From: Sclerotinia nivalis
Taxonomy: Eukaryota; Ascomycota; Leotiomycetes; Helotiales; Sclerotiniaceae
DNA length: 64,000 bases
Reading direction: 5' to 3'
NCBI GenBank assembly: GCA_029531795.1
Contig: JAPEIS010000001.1
Location: forward strand, 62,001-126,000
The stretch's first letter is position 1, and every line of letters starts with the position of its first letter. Made by a program: the position numbers and the translations under genes. The notes beneath the pieces were generated by a model. It saw only the letters and a list, made by a program, of their open reading frames with translations, ran no database searches and was not told where the DNA came from. Below, one piece after another: positions 33,318 through 45,423 of the stretch.

Positions 33318-33350
33318 GAGCGAGTGAGTGAGTGAGTGAAAGAGTGAGAG
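33318..33350. repeat. GAGT microsatellite
   Basis: Tandem GAGT units (GAGCGAGTGAGTGAGTGAGTG) with degenerate extension. It sits about 1 kb upstream of the large disordered-protein gene. Confidence 0.75.
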
Positions 33351-35459
33351 GTATGAGGGATTGATCGACTTGGTTGGACGGACGGAAGAGAGCAAGAGAG
33401 GTAGGGGGATTGTAAAAAGAGAGTTCGCTGTTTAGTTTCTCTCTTCTCTCTCTGTGTACCTAGTATCTCATTGAAGAAGAGCCAAGGTTTTTTGATGGTC
33501 TGCCAAAATGCAATCCAATCAATGTTGATTTGATATTATCGTTGTATGAATAAATGTAGAAGGATTGGTTCAATTGATGAAGCGAATTATGCATTGCAGT
33601 TAGAACGAACCACCAGCGAACCTAGCTAGGTAGCTAACCTTACTAGCTAGGTAATAAAATACTAAATGTAACCCTTTCCTTTTCTCATGCCACACCCATC
33701 TCACCCCAATCCGAGTCAAATTCTAACATTTTTACCTTCATCAGATCTATCAAACCGTAGCCATATCCCTGATAGATGGCCTTCTTTTTAAATTGTTTTG
33801 ATTGTTTATATTGTCTATACTTTTTACATTGTTTACATTATTTCCATGTTATGACAACGCATCCAATAGTAAGTTATTGCCATGGTTTTACCCAGGTAAA
33901 TGAAAGAGGAAGTGGATTGAAATATGTATAGCGGTATAAAAAAAATTAAAAAAATTGTGATACGACGGAAGAATAAAAGAAATTGGTGATGAGGTGGGAT
34001 ATACAGTATACTTTACTACCTATGAAGGGGAAGACAAGACAAGTTAAGGTTTGTGACAGCTAGATGAAGATGAGCTTACTGTGCATGGCATGCGAGTATA
34101 GATAGAAAGCATCACGAGTGAGATGAGGTGATTGATGTATGGATGTGTCTCTTCTAAGGATTTCTTCAGCAGTTAATAAGGTTACCAAGATTTATTAATT
34201 CTTGTGCGAGTGTGTAAGTGAGATACTCTCAATAAGACATTTTGGGAGATGGAGAGATCTCTTAAAACGCTTGTCATATATATCCAAGTTCAACAATTAA
34301 GTGAATAAAATAGGAGGTCAATTACATACGTTGAAGGATTGAACTCAACTAAACCCAAAACAACTTTGCGCCCCCAAATTCCCGATTTCTTTTATCTTAG
34401 CATCATCTTAGCATATCGTGAAAGTGCCGATTGACCCTGGAAGATAAGCTTCTGACAGTAACTGTACAACTGGCGCGGCTGACCATGGAGATTCTTGTGT
34501 GTCGTACCATACAGCAAGGATCATCGAGCGGGCAATAAAAAAGTAATGTACCAAAATTACTTTGATTTTGGTGGTAGTACTGTTCTGCATGCGTATATAT
34601 CTGTAAAGAAAAATAAAGGATTATGTCGCTTGTGATATCGACGTCCACCTGCTGCAAATACCTATACTAAAGTTTTCAGATGAGATGAAATGGGGTGAGA
34701 TGAGAATTATGAGATGAACTCGAAAAGTATATTTTTCATTGACAAGCGGAAAAGAATGGAGGTGTCAATCTAATAAAAAAAGTTTACAACCTTCCAATTA
34801 CTTTGAACTAGGATTAATAGGATATGACGGATCGATAACGTCAAAACTTTTGAATCAACAAGCATAATCTATGCACGGGATTACCCGCGAACGAATCAAA
34901 AGTCAATTGTACCTGAAGTACCTGACACTTGACCAATTTAAGAAATACTAAGGTTATCTTTTTCTTTTTCTTCCTCATTTTCTGTGCTTCTCTTCTTGTT
35001 CATAATTCATCCAATCATTATTCTTTTCCAGGAAATAAATTATCAACAAATGAATCAATCATTGCTCCTCCTCATATATCGCTAAGTAAAAAGACTCGTG
35101 GTCATCAAGTCCAAAAAAGGCTTGAATTATAATCAGCTGAAATTGTCAATTGTACATCGGCCGATGAAGAAAAACTTTATACGAAACATGAGCTCAAGAA
35201 ACTATCTAACTATCTAGGGTTATTAGGATTATTAGGATTATTCGTCACTTAAAAAAACAACTTTTGCGAGAATTACTTCTCAGTCATCTAGCCAGCTGGT
35301 GACCTCATTGCCAAAGTCCAGATTTCTAAACTTCCTCTCTTTTGGAGACTTTTACTGGGAAGATCGAAGTTAATTCATGAATCTATTTTGTTTATTTTTT
35401 ATCAGAGCACTCGGGAAGTGGATCTTATTGACTTCTTGTCTCGCAAATCACCGGTTACT

Positions 35460-35525
35460 TACCTTTTTTTACCTTTTTTTTTCGCATTGAATTTCTTGTC
35501 ACTTTTTTTCTTTTTTCTTTTTTCG
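35460..35525. repeat. Poly-T/pyrimidine tract
   Basis: Two ACCTTTTTTT-type units followed by further runs of T interrupted by C. Typical fungal promoter-like low complexity; no gene begins immediately beside it. Confidence 0.6.
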
Positions 35526-36189
35526 TCTTAACCACAGACTACAGTCAGTAAGTTGTAACAGAGCTCACGAACTATTCATTTACAGTTTCGCTTTACAGCC
35601 GTTTTTCAGGACTGTTAACTTTTCATCGAACAATAGCAAAACGCTCTAGGGCTCAGAGAGTCAGAGCTCAGAGCTTAATAAAGCTCAAATTGTTCGGACG
35701 AAAATGTCAACGAGTACCGGTAATTGAATACCTTCCTACTCGAGTGACCAAGGTAGTAGGGACTCATTGCCCCTGGATCCTAGCAACATAAACCTCATCC
35801 ACTCATAGGGCCGGACCAAGCTTCCATAAGATTACCCAAACAAGTATCAACCTCAAGGTTTGGAGATGATATATAGAATCTAGATACTTGTCATACGATG
35901 TCAAACTCTCTAATTGACATTTTTACGATTCACGCGCAATATATGGCAGCAGCCTCCTGAAACCAATGCATACGCCATAACAGCCTTCAAATTTTATCAT
36001 CATTTTTATTTTCTAACAGTCCAATCCGATCTCAGCTCAACTCTTAACTCTTAAGCCTCAAAATCTGAGGGGGATAGAAAATTCAAGCCGAGCGATCCCC
36101 ATTCTGTCTGCCAAGGGCCGGTAATAGATGTACCCGGTAGGAGAGGAAAAGAATGCGGTTTTGATTAGATAAGCCCCGCTGATCTATGG

Positions 36190-36204
36190 CCTATATATAT
36201 GACT
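36190..36204 (+). promoter_or_regulatory. TATA-like box before the secreted-peptide ORF
   Basis: CCTATATATATGAC lies about 85 bp upstream of the ATG at 36285, with a C-rich leader (CCCCCCCC near 36260) in between. Spacing fits a fungal TATA promoter with a short leader. It supports transcription of the locus; inference. Confidence 0.4.
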
Positions 36205-36284
36205 AAGGTTTATAAATCCGCTCCTTTCCACAAGTGGTCATTACCTCATTTTTAATCCCCCCCCACTCAAAATCATCTTAAGCT

Positions 36285-36915
36285 ATGACGATCACTCAGG
36301 TCTTTTTCATATCTTTGTTCATATTTCTGAATACTCCGTATATATCATTGTATATGCGAGCTGTAAATGGAACGGCCAAGATAGAAATAGAAGTAAATGA
36401 CGGAAATGAAATCTTTCCCGACCTGGAGGAAAGAAATGACGTTTTGAATCTCGATGAGCCCGATGCCTCGGATTTTCTGGCAGACTTACCTAAGTACCCC
36501 GTTTATTGGTCCTTCTAGAAGTTTGGCAAGGCTACTTTCTCGCCCTTGCTCCTCGTGGTAAAATGACATATCAAACAGGTTTCAAAACTCCCCGTCCCTT
36601 TCCCTCCATCAACATAACATCGGAGATGAAGTCTTTAGCTCATCCGCATTACGTTTCTGTCTTCACTCCCGAGGTCCCAAGAGGTGTGATCTCGTGAAGG
36701 AGGCGCGGTCACAACGCGTCAATGTAAACAGTAAACGCACCAATTATATTCATGTCGAATTGGCACTGCAAGTCGCCGCTTTAATTCAAGTACAGGAACT
36801 TCACAATGCTGTGAACTACTTCGAGGTGCATGTATATGATGCAGGACATTGGGCGTGCATATCGATAAGCTTGCAGCAACTTCTCCATGGGGAAAATCAT
36901 CACATACTTTTTTGA
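36285..36915 (+). pseudogene. Small secreted acidic peptide gene with out-of-register downstream frames
   Basis: The first frame (36285-36518) opens with a hydrophobic signal-like segment (MTITQVFFISLFIFLNTPYI) and an acidic stretch (EIEVNDGNEIFPDLEE, EPDASDFLADLP). It stops at YPVYWSF. Without a canonical intron, codon-like sequence continues one frame over (LLEVWQGYFLALAPRGKMTY ... ASINITSEMKS-like, HPHYVSVFTPEVPRG, to 36697). It then continues in another frame from about 36694 (VNVNSKRTNYIHVELALQ, AVNYFEVHVYDAGHWACISI). Each switch looks like a small indel, so a formerly longer secreted protein may have decayed; alternatively only the first 77-residue peptide is made. I do not recognise the family and found no matching splice signals. 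Confidence 0.35.
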
Positions 36916-38400
36916 CAAGATGAACACATTCATCCCATTAACCACACTGCTCCTACGGGAAACACTAAATGTTCGACATGGCACTCTAGACTTCTCAACG
37001 TTACATGGATATCTTGAGTCATGTATATCATGATTTTAGAAAAGTGCGAAGCACCAAAGTACCTGCAGGGGCCGTCACCTGCCAGTATACCTAGTGGTAG
37101 AGGATATCGGGCTAATTGCATTGCATGATGGTGAAAGCGGGAAAATTACTGGGATGGAGGACTGAACATGTAGTAGATCCGGGGAAATCTACCACCAATG
37201 ATTCGTTATCGAACACATATCTACCTGCTAAAGAAATGATCTCTTGCTTTGAGTTCGTTTGCTTTGAATGTGCAATATCTTCTTCACATCTTCCAGCCCT
37301 CGCTTCATCATTTAGCTGCTTCATCAATTTTAGTCTTCTGGCCCTACTTACCTGCCTTTCTACTCATGTACCTACCTATAGTGCCTTCCAATACTCTGAT
37401 CCTTTATCCACAACTGCGTCACAAGCGGGACGTTGAACTTTAAATCCACTAATATCACGCTGTAGTGCCACAATTAAAATTAAAATTTGAGTCTACATAC
37501 TCGTATAAACACTCGTACGAACCTGGAACTCTTGTGAACTCAATTATATGCTGCCACACCTCGTACAAGCGCTATTACTGGTCTTAAAGGGCTTGCATGT
37601 GCAAGTACTACGTCGCGAGTGTTATTACTTATGGGCTTGGTTTCAATTTTAGTAGTGAAATGGAGTGGGTGAGACGGGTGAGGGGTAAGCTGGATTGGAA
37701 TCCATTGATATGGATAGGTGGATTCTTTTGTTAGACAGACGTGGGAAAAAGCGATTGGGGTGAAACCTCGAAAGATAGGCCGCCTATAGAAGCTGTATCA
37801 AAAAAATTTGTTGCACATCTAAAAGTCCTGGCTGTGTCTGGGTGCACTTGTTTTCTGTGAGACCAGACGTTTTGCTGCACATCTGGAAATTTGGGTTTCA
37901 TTGAATCCGAATATGTAATTCTTCCGTCATATTTCAACAAGCTACTATATAAAATCTCAGATGCATCCTTTCAGCGAAGTGCTTTTGTATGCACTTTTGG
38001 GGTGAAGAGTTTGAAATGTGCAACCAAACAATCTGTGAGTTGACAAATAGTAGTCTATCAAGAAGTTTTGTTCCACAACCACTTCTTTAATTCGAAGGTT
38101 GAATCTGAATTGGATTTAATGACTTGTTGACCTACAACGGGAATTAAGAAAGTTTCGAGTATTGAGAGCTGGCCAGGTAGCAATGCTATTGGTAATAAAA
38201 CTTGGAATTTTAAGAATGGATGGATCTAAAGTTCTGATTTGATCGGTATGAAATTGGATAAGAGAAGAATCAGGAGAAGGCGGTATAGATTCTGGTAATA
38301 TCTTTGAGACGGATTTCTGCAGACTCGACGCCTTCTCCCCGCAGAGAATATATGGACTTTGCCATTCATATGACGTCTTGGTTGCGGCAAGAGCTGTATT
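36916..38400. other. Intergenic region
   Basis: Only frames without family resemblance or consistent codon bias. Nothing else supportable. Confidence 0.45.
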
Positions 38401-38432
38401 GGCTATGACGAGCGAACCTCTGATACTGCGCC

Positions 38433-38741
38433 TTGTTTTATTCGTCCTTAGATATTGACTTATATAATCAATGTGTGGGAAACATGGGCATGACGACCAA
38501 GAATTGCAAACAAATATCTAAATCGTGGTTTTGGGAAAATAGCTATACTTGTGACGGAGAGGCTAGGATTAATTTACTTCAGTCTTGGGGTTCCACTCCC
38601 CCGATACTCCAGAATCTGCCTGAGATGCGACGGATTTTGGTGATGCCTCTTTTTGCGTCGGTGCGTTACGACTTTGTATATTGCATGAGTGAGGAGTTCG
38701 AACGAGAAGCTAAGAAGAATGCAATGAGAGATCGAAATTAA
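38433..38741 (+). CDS. Hypothetical protein fragment, no initiating ATG found
   Basis: An open stretch of about 100 residues without an upstream ATG in the same frame (first internal ATG near 38484). The second half is protein-like: SWGSTPPILQNLPEMRRILV, MPLFASVRYDFVYCMSEEFE, REAKKNAMRDRN. It could be a terminal exon or a relic. No family recognised. Confidence 0.22.
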   Translation: MFYSSLDIDLYNQCVGNMGMTTKNCKQISKSWFWENSYTCDGEARINLLQSWGSTPPILQNLPEMRRILVMPLFASVRYDFVYCMSEEFEREAKKNAMRDRN

Positions 38742-40288
38742 TGAGGTATAGTAAGCTCATTGGCAGCCTCCGAGGCTCCATCCTCCCATCGAGTTTGTAA
38801 ACAGGATAGCAAGACGAGAGTTCATCTCCGGACCTTTTTTACTGTATCTTTTAGAGTCACTCTTTCACATGTGACCAGTTTCTTGAAGTCCTCGATAGAT
38901 TGACTGGATCATTTGATGTATGGAAGATGAATCTACAGGGTAGATTATAAGAAGAGACTGAACCATTTTAACAATAACAGCATCTCGTGTGGCCTTTAGA
39001 AAATTGAGATCTTTATCTACGTAACAATCAGTGGCTGCAAATCCAGTAGTATCATCTTTGCGAATGGAAGTGGGATTTTGAGTCCAGGCTGTACCTTCAC
39101 AGAGTGGATTTTAGAAATTTCTTCGCCATTTTGATAGAAAAGATCGATGTCAATGCTGACGGGGACAACATCAAGTTCTGTATTGTTTGCAAGATAGCTT
39201 TAATTCCTGGTGCATTGAATAAGAACTTCTTGATGACTGATTGCTGGCTCGGAGGATTACTACTCGTTGAGGGCTTCAGAAGCATGACTGTGATAATAAA
39301 GATGAATGGTATAGATTTGCCCAACATCAAATAACTCGATAGAGTGTAGATTCGGATCACCAAAAATCTTCACAAGAGGTAAGTCTTACTACGTGTCCAA
39401 CATGGAGAGTACGTAAACAGCATTTAGCCCGTTAGAGACGATCAAGGACAGAGCTGAAAATGTAGATTGGCCACCATTGTAATCATTTACCATTGGTACC
39501 GTGGTCCTTTGGTAACAAATATATGATCAGCCAAAAGTAGGAAATATGAACGAAACGACACGATGCACCATGATGAGCTTATATATTCCTGACGTGCTTT
39601 GATTAATACCGAGGCAAATCAGTACGGGTAAACAAGTCTTAATTACAAATTTTAAGCACGAAAGAGTTCTCCCTAAAACTCTCCCTGTAATTTTTAGAGA
39701 ACTGGCCCGGTTTCTCAATAACTGATATGTACTGGATTTTTGATGGAGCAGAGATAATCAATGGTGACTAGCTGAATCTTTGTTTCCACAGCTGCTGTGT
39801 CATGATCTAATTCCGCACAGCAGATATACTTGCATGCTGAGTGCGGGGTGGCCCATGAGCTAAGTACTTTCATTCAGCTGCAGGGCATTGTGGACAATAT
39901 GAGAAGGGGAAACCTTTCACCTCTGGTTTGGATTGATATTGGGATCGTTGAGCAAAGGAGAGAATGCCGCCTCTTCTTCAAATAAGCTGCATTTTGGTTG
40001 AAGTAAATCTATGACATGGGAGTTCAGTGTGTATGTAGAAATGCTTTTGAGATTCTCATATAATTCATTATAATTCATCTACGAGATGTTGATTGAAGTA
40101 GCTCAAAAGTCAATAGTGGCTTGGCCTACCTGTAATAATCACATGACCAACTCTCATTTCGTGATGATCCGATCCTCCGCGTTCACGTCGTCGCGCATCT
40201 TTCAATCTTCCCTCTTTTTTATTCCTTTCCACATCAATAGCAATCAACCCAATCAATGCATCCCTATTTCAATAGTAGGTAATTCATC
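38742..40288. other. Intergenic region
   Basis: No supportable gene. The right end is the promoter of the DUF7726-like gene, with a CTTTCCTTTTTT-like pyrimidine stretch near 40205. Confidence 0.5.
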
Positions 40289-41311
40289 ATGACCGGTACG
40301 ATAGATAAACAACCTTTGGCTGTTGCGGACAACAATATCCCAATTCCACCAGCTGCAATTCTCCCACCCAAATCAAAAGCCGCGGCTCCAGCTAAAACCC
40401 CCGCATCTGTAATTATATCTCTTCTTTTTACCTTCCATCCAAATCTGACGACGTAATTAGAAACCTGCTGCGGCCAGCAAACGCAAAGCTTCTGAGATCG
40501 AAGAACCACAAGCTCTACCAGAAATTGATAGCGATGATGAAAGACTTCGAATGGTCGATCAAACTTGTGATCAAGTCCGTCGCAAAATTCGTAGTTTCCT
40601 CGAGACCGGCGAGATGAAAGTCACAGAGTTCCAAAAGAAAATCGGTGCCAATAGCAAAAGCTACGGTTCTTTCATGGGTCAAAGTGGGAAATTCAAAGGT
40701 GATAAGAGCAATGTTTACTACAACGCGTTTGCTTTCTTCAAAAAGAGAGAGTAAGCCACTCAAATTCGTAACATTCGAAGCTATCAGCCTCGTAACTAAT
40801 TCAAAATAGGCTACAAGGTGTAAAACCCCCAAAGAAGGCAAAGGTCAGTAAAGCCGAAGAAGAGAAGAAGTTCGATGTTTCCGCCATCAAGCTCGATGGA
40901 GAATCTACCATTTCTGTCCCTGTCTATGACAGCTGCGATGAAATCCGTAAGAAGATATCCGCCTACCTTCGTGAACCTGGTGTCACCCAAGCTGCTTTTC
41001 TCCGAGAGATCGCAAAGACCTATCCCGAGGAAAAGAAAATCCAATCCAAAGTCTTGAATGATTTCTTGGGCAAGAAGGGTGCGACCGCTGGCAATACTAG
41101 TTCTGTATACTATGCTTCGTATGTTTTCTTTGAGAAACTTCGCCTTAGAGATGGAAAGTCAAAGAGTAAGCATAGAGAGGAAATGGAAAAGCAGTGGGCA
41201 AGCGAAGGTGGTATAGATACGAAGACCTCAAGTTCTCGAGGCTATTGGTGCCATGTCAGTGAAAGAGCTGTCGAGGACAAGTATGGCAAAGTTTCGTTCT
41301 ATAAAATCTAA
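40289..41311 (+). CDS. DUF7726-like protein with two internal repeats
   Basis: Three exons (40289-40408, 40461-40750, 40810-41311) with 52- and 59-nt introns give 303 residues. The N-terminus is Pro/Ala/Lys-rich (PPAAILPPKSKAAAPAKTPA). Two homologous ~85-residue units follow. The first has TCDQVRRKIRSFLETGEMKV, then FQKKIG...SYGSFMGQ and SNVYYNAFAFFKKRE. The second has SCDEIRKKISAYLREPGVTQ, then FLREIA...VLNDFLGKK and SSVYYASYVFFEKLR. The second intron falls at the boundary between the units. This repeated pattern is known from fungal proteins annotated only as a domain of unknown function (I recall DUF7726). The helix-rich, Lys-rich units and CDxxRxKI pattern could be DNA-binding; that is inference. 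Spliced frame and length are well supported. Confidence 0.75.
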
Positions 41312-41883
41312 GGACTCTCGGCGGGGTGGTGACTTTTGTACTACTTTGGAGTTGGAGGATTACGCTGGCTTTCTCGATGCCTGTACTTTTTCGGGCGTTT
41401 GGCTTGGCCTCATTTTCGGATTTGTTGGTGCCTGCCTGAATTTGTACCACCGATTTCTCATATTGACATTCATAAAAGGATATCGCATTAATACTGTATT
41501 GTATAATACTTCGATTGAATTCAGTGATTTGAGTTACTTCTTTTTTAAATTGAAAGATCATCTCGAAGCTTTATTTGAGATGCATATCCAGAAAGCCGTT
41601 AAGAGTATTGAGGAGGCCTCACGGAATTGGCGTAGCTGAACAATATCAATCATGTATAATGCATGGATCGGTGAGCCGTTCCGTGTGCGGAGTAGCTTGC
41701 GGTCGCCTCTTGTATGTCTTTGGAGCAGCATACGAGTGAGAATAAGCACGAAAATCGGCCCGTCTCTTATGAAGAGGATATATATATATTGACGTTTTTA
41801 TTTCTAAACCATGGTTTATGTTTTATACTCCATTTGTTCTCTCTTCAAAATACGATAGATACTGACCGGAGCAAGTCACCATC
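41312..41883. other. Intergenic region
   Basis: 3' flank of the DUF7726-like gene and promoter of the GMC oxidoreductase. A TATATATATTGACG stretch at about 41780-41793, roughly 95 bp before the next ATG, could be a TATA element. Confidence 0.45.
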
Positions 41884-43850
41884 ATGCTGTGGATCAGAAG
41901 TTCCTCAGTTCGCTACTCATTAAATCGGATTATTTTAGGATACCTGATTACATCTTACCACACTATTGCCCTTGCTTACGATTTCGTAATAATCGGCGGT
42001 GGCACCTCTGGTCTCGTGATAGCCAATCGTCTATCAGAAATCCCAAACATAACTGTCGCGGTAATCGAAGCCGGCTTTTCGGTTCTCAACAATACAAATG
42101 TCAGTCGAGTTGATGGGCTTACACTAGGTCTTAATACACCGATCGACTGGCAATATAAGACCATAAATCAGACTTATGCTGGTGGTAAAACGGTCGAATA
42201 CAATGCCGGGAAAGCATTAGGTGGAACTAGTACGATCAATGGTGAGTATTGTATTATGAACGATATCTGAGGGACTGGACTGAAGTTCATAGGAATGACA
42301 TATGTGCGCGCCCCGTCGCAACAAATTGACTCATGGGGACAACTTGGACTTGGTAATACTGGATGGAATTGGTCGACTCTCTATCCGTACTACAAGAAAA
42401 GTGAGAGTTTTACAATTCCAACTCATTCTCAAAGAGCGGCTGGTGCATCATATATTCCGGAATTTCATGGAGAAAACGGACCTCTTAAGGTTGGATATGC
42501 GTATGATCTCAATAATGGTTCTCTTTCCTCTCAAGTGAAAAGCGCTTGGGAGACTCTGGGAGTGCAGCGGAATCAGGATATAAATGGTGGAAATGTAACT
42601 GGATACATGGTGGGACCATCTACACTAGACCGAGGGAAGAATATAAGAGAAGACGCCGCGAGGGCTTATTATTATCCTATTCAGGGTAGGTCGAATTTGC
42701 ATGTGTTTTTGAACACTACTGCCAGAAGAATTGTTTGGGGTAGTAACTTGGGAGCAACGTACACGGCGAGTGGTGTAGAGGTTTTGAATTCGAATGGAGG
42801 GATTGAGGTTATTAATGCGACGAGGGAGGTTATTGTTTCTGCTGGGAGTATGAGATCGCCAGCTATTCTGGAACTTTCTGGTATTGGGAACCCAAAGTAA
42901 GTCCCAACAATCATGGCAAGTGTGCGATACACGATTAACAAGCTCAGGATCTTGCAAAAATATGGTATACCGACCAAGATCATCCTTCCTGGTGTAGGGG
43001 AGAACTTTCAAGATCAACCCAGCAACTTATTCGTCTACCAGGGTAATAACACATACAACGGAACAGTACCATATGTGACTTATGCTCCATTATCTTCAAT
43101 CTTCCCAAGTGTACCACCAGCTAATATAAGTACTTGGGCATCATCAATTTCCGCTGCAATCAATAGTTCCATTTCACCTGGAGCCATGAATTATCTATTG
43201 ACCATACAAAATAATCTTATCAATCAAAACGTGCCAGATATTGAGGTCATCTTCGGTAACACAGTGACCACCGGATCAGGACCAAGTGTTTATCTGTACA
43301 CAGCGTTTTGGGTACTCTTACCATTCTCTAGAGGCAACGTCCATGTTTCTTCCTCGGACCCTGCTGTCTATCCAGCAATTAACCCTAATTTCTTCCTCGT
43401 GGACTTCGATCTCAAAGTCCAAGTCGCAATTGCAAAATGGACAAGGAAATTTTGGGCTACCAAACCGTTAGGAAATGCGTTCACCGAAATAACGCCAGGG
43501 TATGCGGTCGTGCCAAAGAATGCTACTGATATGCAATGGGAAACTTGGATCAAATCAACGTGTAAGCGATTTTCCCTTCTTTCTAGGCAGTCAACTCCCG
43601 AAGATTAGAATCAGTTAATAATACAAATATAGTTGGACCAAGCAATCATCCAGTGGGTACGTGCTCTATGCAGGGGAGAACATCTGGCGGAGTAGTGGAT
43701 TCCAATTTGAAGGTGTATTTTACCAGTAATGTGAGAGTAGTTGATGCCTCCATTTTGCCTTTCCAGGTTAGTGGGCATTTGACGAGTACATTGTATGCGG
43801 TTGCGGAGAAGGCAAGCGACATTATCAAAAGCATGTATGGGTTCGCATGA
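41884..43850 (+). CDS. Secreted GMC (glucose-methanol-choline) oxidoreductase
   Basis: Four exons: 41884-42241, 42293-42896, 42948-43561 and 43633-43850, 597 residues after splicing. The N-terminal ~31 residues form a signal peptide or anchor ending ALA. The FAD-binding strand AYDFVIIGGGTSGLVIANRL follows at once (GGGTSG at 38-43). Other family marks are AGKALGGTSTINGMTYVRAP (restored by splicing intron 1), REVIVSAGSMRSPAILELSG, GVGENFQDQPS, and the active-site His in SNHPVGTCSM (~531). A second conserved His/Asn position occurs in SGHLTSTLYA (~574). Size and motif order match aryl-alcohol/glucose-oxidase-like flavoenzymes. The intron 2 acceptor was chosen as CTCAG at 42947 because only this keeps PKILQKYGI in frame. 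Many NxS/T sites fit secretion. Substrate cannot be told; an H2O2-supplying role is inferred. Confidence 0.9.
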
Positions 43851-44500
43851 GCAGAGTATTGGAATGTAATATGATGATATCGAGGTGATGGGGTGGATAA
43901 ATCGCTGGGCCGCGGATAGTTCATATTCATTCGGATTCCGGAAGGGGCCAAAAAATATTATCAAGATGAAGTTCAAGGTTGTCAAGACGGCCAGACTTTA
44001 GCCATTGGTCAGTTCGTGGAATTCTATCCCCGATTCTCTTCCCTAGGAATCAGGCTGCATATTGCATTCCAATAAGCAATCCTTCAGCTCAAGGACTTCA
44101 ACTCGGGGTGCCTGCCTGATGTGATGAGTTATTCAACTAATCCTTAAGTAAATAACCTTACAGCCAACATCAATATTTACCTCTTTATCCAAAGAGTCCC
44201 AGACTAATTCCGGCTACCCTTCCGATGGAAAATCGACGAATTTGTAAATAATTCCCGTTGGACCCCGTACGTGCACATCCTTGACATCCTTGTGGAAATT
44301 AAACATCGGGTTGGCGGTTAATTTTCTCTTTCCTTTTCCTTTTCCTTCTTTTTCCCTTGTGATTCATTGTTCTAAGGGGAAAGCAATGATTGGTAAATTT
44401 GATATATATAAATAACGATAATATCCTTGTCTACCAACAAGTTGTCTTCCATTACAATATATTGAAATTGCCCAATTCGAAAGATACGAGCCATATTTTT

Positions 44501-44530
44501 CTTGTTTCTGCTTGTTTCTGCTTGTTTCTG
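44501..44530. repeat. 10-bp minisatellite, three exact units
   Basis: CTTGTTTCTG is repeated exactly three times head to tail, followed by a truncated copy. Confidence 0.85.
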
Positions 44531-44869
44531 CTTTTTGGTTGGAGAGATAGATTATATTATTGATAGAATTTAAACCAAGCTTCTTTTGCGAGGTTGTGGT
44601 TTCTGTGAACCGTTTGTTTGGTTCATTGGTGTGCCCTGAGGTTGGTTACCCTAACTTTACCTTGGATTGATACATTGATAATTACCGCTAATCGCAGCAC
44701 AACATGAACCGATTGGATGGATAACTGCACAAGAGTGACTCCATTCACCCCATCCACTGCAATCTTGTTTATTTTAGGTTACTCCCTTTACCAGGGGTTT
44801 TGATCTACAAACCCCACCACAAGATCAAGCCAGCCTTGTGTGGCTCAGAACCGAGAGAGAGAAAACTCT

Positions 44870-44922
44870 CTTTAATATACTTAATATACTCAATATACTC
44901 AATATACTCAATATACTTAATA
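44870..44922. repeat. 10-bp AATATACTCA minisatellite
   Basis: About five tandem units of AATATACTCA/AATATACTTA. In one frame it would read (I)LNILNILN, but there is no supporting gene. Confidence 0.85.
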
Positions 44923-45423
44923 CAATGCATTCATTGATATTATTATTATACTTTCCCAAATTTCCAATGCCCAACTTATTAATATACGGAATACAGAAAT
45001 ACAGAAACAAAACTTTTATCCACTCACTCATTCAAACATTTAATTATCACCATTTTAACTTGTGCCTCACGTTATAAACCCAAGTAATTCTTGGCATTAG
45101 TCTGACGTGACTGACTTATTAAGATCAGGGGTGTTAGGTTATTAGGAAATTACACCAACAATGAGCCAACGAGTTTGCAGCTTTCTTGCATATTACTTGT
45201 CCTACCAAAATTGGTTTGATCTAGATAAGCTAGATTATCGTGCTAATGGGTGATATACAAAAGCTCCAAGTTATTCCACAACTTTTCCATCCTTCGTTAG
45301 ATATTTTTCTCCATTCAAGAATTAGTCCTCTTCAGGTTTATCTACCACCCACGCTCTTTAAGCAAACACTGGCTCTGCCAACTTACACTCTTTTCAAAAT
45401 CTCTTTAATATTCTAAATTCATA

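Larger units (their letters stand above)
32300..36284. other. Four-kilobase gene-free region
   Basis: No supportable protein-coding gene on either strand. It holds a GAGT microsatellite (about 33318-33350), CT-rich tracts (33436-33455), T-rich tracts (about 35460-35525), and TTAGGATTA-type repeats at 35218-35240. Towards the right end a TATATATATG box precedes the secreted-peptide ORF. It may hold an extended promoter or 5' leader of the minus-strand gene ending at 28475, or unannotated non-coding transcripts. Confidence 0.5.
43851..45423. other. Intergenic region with two 10-bp minisatellites
   Basis: No supportable gene. It contains the two repeats listed separately, a TTTCCTTTTCCTTTTCC pyrimidine tract near 44327 and a GATATATATAAATA box at 44400-44413. 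The last 150 bp are the leader of the wall-protein gene. Confidence 0.5.

Noticed and set aside
37116..37436. Plus-strand 106-codon frame with Ser/Leu-rich C-terminus
   Set aside because: Composition follows a pyrimidine-rich strand; no signal peptide at its start, no family and no splice partner.
44825..45077. ORFs reading ILNILNILN or LSILSILSI across the 10-bp minisatellite
   Set aside because: They are translations of a short tandem repeat with no conserved flanks.
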